Assembly: GCA_020850375.1 (NCBI GenBank)
Contig: JADZET010000200.1
Location: 1 to 28,189 of the forward strand
Length of the DNA: 28,189 bases
Direction of reading: 5' to 3'
From: Phycisphaeraceae bacterium
GTDB lineage: Bacteria > Planctomycetota > Phycisphaerae > Phycisphaerales > Phycisphaeraceae
Positions within the stretch are counted from its first letter, which is position 1; every line of letters begins with the position of its first letter. The position numbers were made by a program, and so were the translations under genes. The notes below the pieces were generated by a model. It saw only the letters and a program-made list of their open reading frames with translations. It was not told the origin of the DNA and made no database searches. This document shows, in pieces, positions 8,019 through 15,021 of this stretch.

Positions 8019-9110
8019 CTACTCCATCAGCAACGAGCCCGAGTACCGGCTGAAGAACACGGGCTTGCCGTTGGTCAGCACCCACTCGCAGCACGCGTCG
8101 TAATCGGGCTGGCCGACGTCCTGGTCGCGGTACGCCGGCCAGCCCTCGGTGAAGTTGCCGTAGAACTTGTTCTTGTCGTAGAGGATCACGCCCACGACCG
8201 TGTCGACGGCCTCGATCGGCACCACGGCCTTGTTGGCGGTTTTGGCCTGGTCCGTCCATGTCTTGGCCGAGTCGTAGAGCGGGCTGTTGCGGTCGTAGGC
8301 GTCGGGAAGCTCCGAGCTGTTGTCGCGATTGCTCGCCGGGTCGATCTCGCTGCGCTCAACGTCATCCTGGCCCGGGACGGAGACTTTCTTGACGCTGTAG
8401 TCGCCGTTGTAGAAGACGCCCCAGTCCAGCGAGCCCGAGATTGAGCTGGCCCGGGCCTGGACCAGCCGGCCCTGCCGGTCGAAGCGGATCGCGAAAGGCG
8501 GGGGCAGCAGGATCACGTCCCCCGCGCCCGACCCGCCCCGGGTGATGCCGACGACGCCCAACCCCGAGGGGATGCGGATCGACTCGACGTCCGTCCGGTC
8601 CTTGAAGGCCACGCGGTAGCGGATCTTGGGAGGATTGCCCGCGCTCGCCACATCCTCCGGGGTGCGGGAGAGCGGATTCCCCGAGGTATCGACGGCCGTC
8701 TCGTCGACTTCCAGGAACCGGATCTCGCCCGAGGGCGTGAACAGGATGGCGGTGTCACCGGTCCGCGTCACCGGTCGCAGCGGCAGGCCCGGCGGCTTGG
8801 TGATATCGCCGGGGCTCAGCGCCGAGGAGGCGCCCGGGACCGTTGCATTCAGGTCGACCATCGCCGGCGTCGGGCTCGGCGTGCGGGCCTGCGAGACGGT
8901 GATCACGGCCGACACGGTGTTGACCCCGGCCTCGATCCGGCCGGACTGGATCATGCCCACGATCGTCGGCACGCCCAGGCCCATCAGCAGGATCATCAGC
9001 CCCACGACCACCAGCATCTCGATCAGCGTGAAGCCTCCGCCCCGGCCGTCCGGTCGGCGCGGCCGACGTGACCTGATCGGCTCGGAGGATGTCGGACGCT
9101 GCTTGGTCAC
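8019..9110 (-). CDS. GspH-like pseudopilin, GTG start
   Basis: The 363-residue protein has a 26-residue leader (arginine-rich, ending GRGGG) and the prepilin motif G-FTLIEMLVVVGLMILLMG, with Glu at mature position 5. The frame is open to 9266, but a GTG at 9110 overlaps the stop of the upstream G-like gene as GTGA, giving a leader of standard length. I therefore chose that start. The soluble part holds a beta-rich stretch around SLDWGVFYNGDYSVKK and a C-terminal CC pair. It is two to three times the usual H-class length. The role would be a pseudopilus subunit. H versus a second G-like protein is decided only by gene order. Confidence 0.75.
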   Translation of the reverse strand: MTKQRPTSSEPIRSRRPRRPDGRGGGFTLIEMLVVVGLMILLMGLGVPTIVGMIQSGRIEAGVNTVSAVITVSQARTPSPTPAMVDLNATVPGASSALSPGDITKPPGLPLRPVTRTGDTAILFTPSGEIRFLEVDETAVDTSGNPLSRTPEDVASAGNPPKIRYRVAFKDRTDVESIRIPSGLGVVGITRGGSGAGDVILLPPPFAIRFDRQGRLVQARASSISGSLDWGVFYNGDYSVKKVSVPGQDDVERSEIDPASNRDNSSELPDAYDRNSPLYDSAKTWTDQAKTANKAVVPIEAVDTVVGVILYDKNKFYGNFTEGWPAYRDQDVGQPDYDACCEWVLTNGKPVFFSRYSGSLLME

Positions 9111-10021
9111 TGGGACTCGCCCTCGGTGTCGTAGCTGTAAAGGTTGTCCTCGGCCGTGTCGGCCACGCCGTTGTCGTTCGCATCGACCTGAACCGTCGGT
9201 GTGTAGTTCTTGTAGACGCTGCCCCAGTACCCGTCGGGCCCGGCCGAGGCGAAGAAGGGACGCCACTTGGCCGTGGCCGTGACGGCCTCCTGCGCGTCCC
9301 TGAAGGGCCCGCCGGCCTGACGCAGGAACTGGTCCATCTCGATGATGTCGTTCCCCGCCGGTCCGTGGAGCACGTACGCGGCGTAGGCCAGCGGCCGGCC
9401 CCAGGCGTCGACGACCTCCAGGAAGCCGTCGCTGTCCGTGTCCTTGAGCTCCTCGGTGCTGAGCGTCTGGATCATCTGCCGCGTCTGCGGGACCTGGAGC
9501 ATCGCCCAGACCCAGCGTTCGATCGAGGCGTGGCGGGCAAGGTTGGCCCGGTCGTTGCCGTCAAGGGTGGGGGTGTTGTGCAGTGCCTGCGTGTCCTCCC
9601 AGGGCTGGCTGGAGCCGGACTCGGCCGACCGGGGGTTGCCGGTGAGCGTGCCGTCGAGCCCGTACTCCTTGTCGAGCTTGACCTTGGCAGGGGGGTTGCC
9701 CGGGTCGTCGGCGAAGAGGCTCCAGTAGGTGCCGAAAGCCTTGACCACGTCGGCCTCGGGGCCGTCCCACAGGAACGGCCTCTTGATGACCGCCGAATGG
9801 TTGACCTTCTGCTTGGTCAGCAGCTCGTACTGGGTATTGATGGCCTGGAGCTTCGACAGCAGCAGCTTGGTCGACCTCAGCCGGTTCGAGGCGGCCATCT
9901 TCATGCCGGCGCCCACCCCCAGTGACAGCAGCACGGCGATGATGGCCACGACGACGAGGATCTCGACGAGCGTGAAGCCGCGGTGGGCCGGGGCGGGGAC
10001 GGTTTTCCGGTCGATTCTCAT
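9107..10021 (-). CDS. GspG-like major pseudopilin
   Basis: The 304-residue protein starts with a 15-residue leader and G-FTLVEILVVVAIIAVLLSLG (cleavage after Gly15, Glu5 present). The C-terminal half carries features of the G class: DTDSDG (194-199), DAWGRPLAYA (205-214, compare the family's D-x-W-G-x-P), FFASAGPDGYWG (256-267), and a terminal NDNGVADTAEDNLYS stretch that fits the calcium-stabilised loop. Canonical GspG has about 140 residues; the extra length is in the middle (about 75-190). GAGG lies about 8 bases before ATG 10021, and the gene follows gspF by 32 bases. It is the best candidate for the main fibre subunit of this system, assembled at the inner membrane. Confidence 0.85.
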   Translation of the reverse strand: MRIDRKTVPAPAHRGFTLVEILVVVAIIAVLLSLGVGAGMKMAASNRLRSTKLLLSKLQAINTQYELLTKQKVNHSAVIKRPFLWDGPEADVVKAFGTYWSLFADDPGNPPAKVKLDKEYGLDGTLTGNPRSAESGSSQPWEDTQALHNTPTLDGNDRANLARHASIERWVWAMLQVPQTRQMIQTLSTEELKDTDSDGFLEVVDAWGRPLAYAAYVLHGPAGNDIIEMDQFLRQAGGPFRDAQEAVTATAKWRPFFASAGPDGYWGSVYKNYTPTVQVDANDNGVADTAEDNLYSYDTEGESQ

Positions 10022-10053
10022 GGTCTGCGCCTCGTGGTTCGGCTCTTCCGGGG

Positions 10054-11358
10054 TTACTTGCCGCCGGAGACGGACTGGATCAGCGTGACCAGCGGCATGA
10101 ACAGGGCGATGACGATGAACCCCACGATCCCGCCGAGCACCAGCGTCATCATGGGCTCGATCAGCGAGGTCAGGCTGTCGACGAGGGTGTCGACCTCTTC
10201 GTCGTGGTTGTCGGCGACCTTCAGGAGCATCTTGTCCAGGTCGCCGGTCTCCTCGCCGACGTCGATCATGTTGGTCACGATCGCGTCGCAGACCCGGGCC
10301 TTGCGCAGCGGCTCGGCGAAGCTCTCGCCCTGGCGGACCGAGTCGTGCACGCCGGTCAGGGCCGTCTGGAAGACGTAGTTGCCCGTGGTGTCGCGGGTGA
10401 TGGTCAGGGCGTCGAGGATGGGCACGCCGGCGCGGATCAGCGTGCCGAGCGTGCGGGTGAAACGGGCCACGGTGGACTTGGCCACCAGTTGGCCCACCAC
10501 CGGCAGGTAGAGCACGAGGGTGTCGAGCGCCGCCTTGCCGAAGCGGCTTCGGCGGATGAGCTTGTAGAGGATGAACGCAATGATCGGCCCGAACAGCACG
10601 TAGACCACGCCGGGCACGGACTGGGTGCTCTGCTCGTCAATGAGCTTGCCGCCGAGCCAGTTGCTAGTCTGAATGAGCATCTCGGTCAGCGGGGGCAGGG
10701 CCGAGTCGAAGTCCGCGAAGATCTTGGTGAACTGCGGCACGATGAACAGCATCAGGGCGGTGACGATGATCACGGCCACGGAGATGACCACCGCCGGGTA
10801 GGTCATCGCGCCCTTGATCCGCTTCTTCAGACGCTGAGCCTTTTCGAGGAAGTCGCTCAGTCGCTGGAGGATCATCTCCAGCACGCCGGCGACCTCGCCG
10901 GCGGCGATCATCTTGGTGTAGAGCCGATCGAACGCCTTGGGGTGCTTGGCCATGGCGTCCGAGAGGGTCATGCCCGCCGAGACGTCCTCGGTGATGTCCA
11001 TGAGGATGTTCTTGAGCGGCCCGGGCTTGAGCTGCAGCTCGAGGATCTGCAGCGAACGCAGGATCGGCAGGCCGGCGTCCTGGAGCGTGGAGAACTGGCG
11101 GGTGAAGGTCGTCAGGTCCTTCTTGCTCACGCCGCCGATGGCGAAGGACTTCTTCTTGGTCGAGCCGCCGCCCTTGCCCCCGCCGCCGCCCCCGGAAGCG
11201 CCGCCGCGGGCCTTCTTGACCTTCTGCTCGCGCACGGCGGTGGGGAAGAGCCCCTGGCCGCGGATGCGGGAGATCGCGTCCTCGTTGCTCGCGGCGCTGA
11301 TCACGCCCTTCTGGGGCTTGCCCGCCTCGTTCAGAGCCTCGTACTGAAAGGTTGGCAT
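10054..11358 (-). CDS. gspF: Type II secretion / type IV pilus platform protein (GspF/PilC family)
   Basis: The 434-residue inner-membrane protein has the standard family length. The N-terminal MPTFQYEALNEAGK is the family opening. A Gly/Lys-rich linker (about 46-72) follows, then two T2SSF domains (about 83-206 and 288-410) with the repeated F-x-R-x-x-x-T-L-x-x-A-G-x-P-I-L signature (85-100 and 300-315). Membrane segments lie at about 188-208, 250-268 and 403-425. It couples the cytoplasmic ATPase to pseudopilin extraction. I chose ATG 11358 because AGGAGG lies 5 bases upstream; an upstream in-frame start at 11406 lacks this. It follows gspE by 82 bases. Confidence 0.95.
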   Translation of the reverse strand: MPTFQYEALNEAGKPQKGVISAASNEDAISRIRGQGLFPTAVREQKVKKARGGASGGGGGGKGGGSTKKKSFAIGGVSKKDLTTFTRQFSTLQDAGLPILRSLQILELQLKPGPLKNILMDITEDVSAGMTLSDAMAKHPKAFDRLYTKMIAAGEVAGVLEMILQRLSDFLEKAQRLKKRIKGAMTYPAVVISVAVIIVTALMLFIVPQFTKIFADFDSALPPLTEMLIQTSNWLGGKLIDEQSTQSVPGVVYVLFGPIIAFILYKLIRRSRFGKAALDTLVLYLPVVGQLVAKSTVARFTRTLGTLIRAGVPILDALTITRDTTGNYVFQTALTGVHDSVRQGESFAEPLRKARVCDAIVTNMIDVGEETGDLDKMLLKVADNHDEEVDTLVDSLTSLIEPMMTLVLGGIVGFIVIALFMPLVTLIQSVSGGK

Positions 11359-11440
11359 GGGAACCTCCTGCCGCAAATCCCTTCCAGGGTCCGGGGCGCG
11401 CCCCACGCTGGGACGGCGCCCTCCGAGCTCCCCGGCTTGC

Positions 11441-13345
11441 TTATGACTCGCTGAGCGTCTCCTTGACCACCTCGTCGATGGTCGTCAGCCCGTCGTAGAT
11501 GGCCATCAGGCCGCCCTGACGCAGCGTACGCATCCCGCGCTTGCGGGCCTCGTTCCGCAGCAACTGCGTCGAGGCGTGCTGCATGATCATCTCCCGCATG
11601 TCGTCGTCGAGGACCATGATCTCGTACAACCCCAGGCGTCCGCGGTAACCGCTGTTGTTGCAGTTGTCGCAGCCCGAGCCGTGATAGAACTCGCGTCCCT
11701 GCACGTCGTCGGGCAGCAGGGCCAGCTCCATCAGCTGCTCCTCGGTCGGCGTGTAGGCCTTCTTGCACTTGGGGCAGATCCGCCGCACCAGACGCTGGGC
11801 CAGGATGCCCTCGAGCGTGGCGGTGACCAGGAAGGGCTCGAGCCCGAGGTCCAGCAGTCGCGCGATCGACGACGGCGCGTCGTTGGTGTGCAGGGTGGTG
11901 AACACCAGGTGGCCCGTCAGCGAGGCCTGCACGGCGATCTGGGCCGTCTCAATGTCGCGGGTCTCGCCGACGAGGATGATGTCCGGGTCCTGACGCAGAA
12001 AGCTGCGCAGGGCCGCGGCGAAGGTCAGCCCCACCTCCGATCGCACCTGCACCTGGCAGAGCCCGTCGATGTCGTACTCCACCGGGTCCTCGACGGTCAG
12101 GATCTTGGTGTCGATCGTGTTCAGCTCGCGCAGGGCCGAGTAGAGCGTGGTGGTCTTGCCGCTGCCGGTCGGGCCGGTGACGATCACGATCCCGTTGGGC
12201 TTGGCGATCAGCTGGCGGAACATGTCCGCGTCGTCCGGCCGCAGCCCCAGCTTGTCCAGGTCCAGGGCCACGTTCCCGCGGTCGAGCACACGCATGACCA
12301 CCGACTCGCCGTACATCGTCGGCAGCACGGCCACGCGCAGGTCCACCGGACGCTTGTCGATCGTCAGCTCGATGCGGCCGTCCTGCGGCATGCGGCGCTC
12401 GCCGATGTTCAGATTGGCCATGACCTTGACGCGGCTGACGATCGGCATCGCCAGGTGCTTCGGCGGCGGGACCATCTCGTAGAGGACGCCGTCGATGCGG
12501 TAGCGCATCTTGAACTCGTCCTCGAAGGGTTCAAAGTGGATGTCGCTGGCCCGGTCCTTGATCGCCTGCATCAGCACCAGGTTCAGCAGCCGCTTGACCT
12601 TGTTGTCGTCGGCCGCCTGCATGAGCTGGTCGAGGTCGATCGACTCGCCGCGGCCCTTGAACTCCTCGAGCTGCTCGTCCGAGGACAGCTCGCCGATGAG
12701 GTTCTTGAGCGACTCGGCCTCGTCCTGCTTGGTGCCGTAGAACTTGGCGATCAACTGGTCGATGACGCCCGGGTCGGCCACGACGGGCTTGATCTCATAG
12801 TTGGTCAAGAGCCGCAGGTCGTCCAGGGCCCGGATGTTGCCCGGGTCGCGCATGGCCACGGTCAGCGTCCGCTTGTTCTTGTTAAAGGCCAGCGGCAGCA
12901 CCTGGTACTGCTGGACGCTCTCGGGCTGGAGGATGCCGCGGACGTCCTCGGGGATGTCGTGGTCGGCGGTGAGCTCGACGATGTCCATGCCGCTCTGAGC
13001 GGCCAGGGCGGCGGCAACGTCCGCCTCCTTGATGAAGCCCAGCTCGACCATGAGCTGGCCGATGAGCTTGCGCTGACCCTTGCGAGCCTGCTGCTGCTGG
13101 AGCTCCAGGGCCTCGTGGACCTGCTCCCGGGTGACCTTGCCCATCTTGGTCAGCACGCGGCCGATGCGCCGACCCTTGAACTCACTGGCCGACCCTTCGC
13201 CGCTCCCGCCCCCGGAGGTGGAAGTCGACGCACGCGACGAGCCGGAGCTCGAGCTGGCTGAACCGCTCGACGGCTTGAAAGCCTCGTCCGCGCGGAGGGA
13301 CTTTTCCGGGTTGTCGTTGTTCGAGGATCGTCGGAAGAATGCCAT
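11441..13345 (-). CDS. gspE: Assembly ATPase, GspE/PilB family, with MshEN-like N-terminus
   Basis: The 634-residue hexameric cytoplasmic ATPase powers pseudopilus extension. A Ser/Gly-rich stretch (about 26-55) precedes two repeats of the MshEN type, RIGRVLTKMGKVTREQVHEA (60-79) and LIGQLMVELGFIKEADVAAA (94-113), the pattern that binds c-di-GMP in MshE. Then come the N2 domain, Walker A GPTGSGKTT (391-399), the Asp box TVEDPVEY (417-424), Walker B DPDIILVGETRD (453-464), the His box LVFTTLHTND (480-489), and a zinc site with C524, C527, C559 and C562. All catalytic elements are intact. It stands directly upstream of gspF and the pseudopilins, so it is probably their dedicated motor. Its start is preceded by a 426-base leader. 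Only a weak Shine-Dalgarno is seen. Confidence 0.95.
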   Translation of the reverse strand: MAFFRRSSNNDNPEKSLRADEAFKPSSGSASSSSGSSRASTSTSGGGSGEGSASEFKGRRIGRVLTKMGKVTREQVHEALELQQQQARKGQRKLIGQLMVELGFIKEADVAAALAAQSGMDIVELTADHDIPEDVRGILQPESVQQYQVLPLAFNKNKRTLTVAMRDPGNIRALDDLRLLTNYEIKPVVADPGVIDQLIAKFYGTKQDEAESLKNLIGELSSDEQLEEFKGRGESIDLDQLMQAADDNKVKRLLNLVLMQAIKDRASDIHFEPFEDEFKMRYRIDGVLYEMVPPPKHLAMPIVSRVKVMANLNIGERRMPQDGRIELTIDKRPVDLRVAVLPTMYGESVVMRVLDRGNVALDLDKLGLRPDDADMFRQLIAKPNGIVIVTGPTGSGKTTTLYSALRELNTIDTKILTVEDPVEYDIDGLCQVQVRSEVGLTFAAALRSFLRQDPDIILVGETRDIETAQIAVQASLTGHLVFTTLHTNDAPSSIARLLDLGLEPFLVTATLEGILAQRLVRRICPKCKKAYTPTEEQLMELALLPDDVQGREFYHGSGCDNCNNSGYRGRLGLYEIMVLDDDMREMIMQHASTQLLRNEARKRGMRTLRQGGLMAIYDGLTTIDEVVKETLSES

Positions 13346-13771
13346 GGTTGACTCTTTTCATCTGGCCGGCAGGTCAGGGATGCGGGGCAGGGCTTGCGGG
13401 GTCAACACTTACGGGTCAACGCTTCGGGGTAAACACTTCCGGGGGGGCAGGGGCACGAGGGCAGGTTCATCGGACAGTCGTCATATCTTCATCTTCCACT
13501 GCGTCACACAAGGCATGCTCTTGCGATCCGGTCGAACTTCCAGGGCATCTTGACCCCTGCGGGGTGCCTGCTTTCACAGCTGACATGGCTAAACCCCGCT
13601 CTTCACATCGGAATCGTACCAAGTTCCATGCGAATGGGAAGCGTTTTATAGCTGGAAGATAGCAATGGACACATGGTTTTTGGCGATTCTTTCGGGGTCG
13701 CCTGAGCGGTATTGGAATCAGTGACGGATGGGCCGGGGCTGCTCGGAAGGAAAATCAGGCGTCATTCGCGA
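13346..13771 (-). promoter_or_regulatory. 426-base noncoding leader ahead of gspE
   Basis: No gene is supported here on either strand. It separates pilT from gspE, while the genes after gspE are closely packed, so it probably holds the control region of the gspE-to-gspK unit. Visible elements are three 14-bp tandem repeats (13399-13440), a small perfect stem ACCCC-TGC-GGGGT (13553-13565), an A/T-rich TATAAAA on the minus strand near 13645-13651 that could be a -10 box but lacks a good -35 box at 16-18 bases, and a G-rich stretch at 13441-13462. I see no intrinsic terminator for pilT and no riboswitch class that I recognise. Confidence 0.45.
13399..13440 (-). repeat. Three 14-bp tandem direct repeats in the gspE leader
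   Basis: On the + strand the copies are GGGTCAACACTTAC (13399-13412), GGGTCAACGCTTCG (13413-13426) and GGGTAAACACTTCC (13427-13440). Copies 1 and 3 agree at 12 of 14 positions, and copies 1 and 2 at 11 of 14. On the transcribed strand the core is GTGTTGACCC or close to it. They lie 54-95 bases before the gspE ATG. Likely readings are a multi-site regulator operator or a repeated RNA-binding motif. Confidence 0.7.
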
Positions 13772-14905
13772 TCACGCGCCAGGAGAGCCTTCCTGTTTTT
13801 CATCCTTTTCATCCAGTTCGACACGTCCGATGGTCACGCCGGCCCGGTGCAGGCGGTCCCGCATGGCCTCGGTGTCACGGCAGTGGTCGATCATGTCTTC
13901 CGGCGAAATGGCCCCCTGTTCAAACAGGAACCAGAGGTGGTCATCCAAAAGCTGCATGCCGAACTTTTTACCCGTCTGGATGGCCGAGTCAATGCGGAAG
14001 GTCTTGGCCTCGCGGACGAGATTGGCGACGGCGGGGGTGACCATCAGGAACTCATAAGCAGCCACCATCCCTTTACGATCGATGCGCTTTAAGAGCTGCT
14101 GGCTGAGCACCGCCATGAGGGTGGTTGAGAGCTGGACGCGGACCTGGTTCTGCTGGGCCACGGGGAAGGCGTCGATGATGCGGTTGATGGTGCCGGCGGC
14201 GCCGGTGGTGTGCAGCGTGCCGAAGACCAAGTGGCCCGTTTCGGAAGCGGTGATGGCCGCTTCCATGGTTTCAAGGTCTCGAAGCTCACCGACGAGCATC
14301 ACGTCGGGGTCCTGGCGCAGGGCGCGTCGGAGGGCCTCGGCGAAGCTCGGCACGTCGTTGCCCACCTCGCGCTGGTTGACGATGCTCTTTTTGTGCGGGT
14401 GGTAATATTCGATGGGGTCTTCGACGGTGATGATGTGGCAGTCGGTGGTCTCGTTGATGAAATTGATCATGGCCGCCAGCGAAGTCGTCTTGCCCGAGCC
14501 GGTGGGGCCCGTGACCAGGAAAAGGCCGCGGGGGCGGTTGACCAGCTCTGAGACGATCTTGGGCAGGCCGATTTCGTCCATGCCCAGCAGCCGGTTGGGA
14601 ATCTGACGCAGGACGATGCCCACGTGACCCTTCTGCTTGAAGATCGAAACACGGAAGCGCGCCTGGTCGCCGTAGGCGAAGCCGAAGTCGCTGCCGCCCT
14701 CTTCCTGGATCTCGGTCTGGGACTTTTCGGGGGCGATGGACTTCATCAGGGCCATGGTGTCCTCGGGCTCGAGGATCTTGGTCCGCAGCTCGATCAGCCG
14801 GCCGCGGGCGCGGATGGTGGGGGGCTTGCCCACGGTGATGTGCAAGTCGCTGGCGCCCTGTTTGATGACCGTGTCGAGCAGGCGGTCGATCTGGATAGAG
14901 GACAT
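13772..14905 (-). CDS. pilT: Type IV pilus retraction ATPase, PilT family
   Basis: The 377-residue protein opens with the PilT-type IDRLLDTVIKQGASDLHITVG stretch and lacks the zinc site and long N-terminal domain of PilB. Walker A is GPTGSGKTT (133-141), the Asp box IITVEDPIEY (158-167), Walker B DPDVMLVGELRD (199-210), and the His box HLVFGTLHTT (225-234). PAVANLVREAK (291-301) corresponds to the AIRNLIRE motif needed for retraction in PilT. The family depolymerises pili and drives twitching motility. It lies between the two assembly-type ATPases, 116 bases after the first. Its presence argues for a dynamic pilus rather than pure type II secretion. The ribosome-binding site is weak. Confidence 0.93.
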   Translation of the reverse strand: MSSIQIDRLLDTVIKQGASDLHITVGKPPTIRARGRLIELRTKILEPEDTMALMKSIAPEKSQTEIQEEGGSDFGFAYGDQARFRVSIFKQKGHVGIVLRQIPNRLLGMDEIGLPKIVSELVNRPRGLFLVTGPTGSGKTTSLAAMINFINETTDCHIITVEDPIEYYHPHKKSIVNQREVGNDVPSFAEALRRALRQDPDVMLVGELRDLETMEAAITASETGHLVFGTLHTTGAAGTINRIIDAFPVAQQNQVRVQLSTTLMAVLSQQLLKRIDRKGMVAAYEFLMVTPAVANLVREAKTFRIDSAIQTGKKFGMQLLDDHLWFLFEQGAISPEDMIDHCRDTEAMRDRLHRAGVTIGRVELDEKDEKQEGSPGA

Positions 14906-15021
14906 GGGGGGGTCTCGTGTGGAGTTAAGAATTCGCGGTTAAGTGCCCGGGCATCCGAGTCTGCATCCCCGTCGTCTCCCGTGCGCCATAAGCACCGGTG
15001 CAACTTCCGGGGGCGGTGGGG

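Noticed and set aside
11576..13261. 561-residue plus-strand open frame opposite the gspE-type ATPase, and similar long frames opposite gspF (10204-11454) and the pilB-type gene (14998-16746)
   Set aside because: These are mirror frames caused by high GC and third-position bias. Their translations are rich in His, Gln, Asp, Val and Leu without domains, while the opposite strand encodes intact ATPases and platform protein.
13640..13690. Minus-strand TATAAAA and nearby bases as a sigma70 or sigma54 promoter for gspE
   Set aside because: No acceptable -35 box lies 16-18 bases upstream, and the nearby TTGCT lacks the GG of a -24 element. I keep it only as a weak -10 candidate in the leader description.
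13679..13701. GGCGA/TCGCC hairpin with adjacent T/A run as a pilT terminator
   Set aside because: On the minus strand the run after the stem is A, not T, and the loop is long with only a 5-bp stem.
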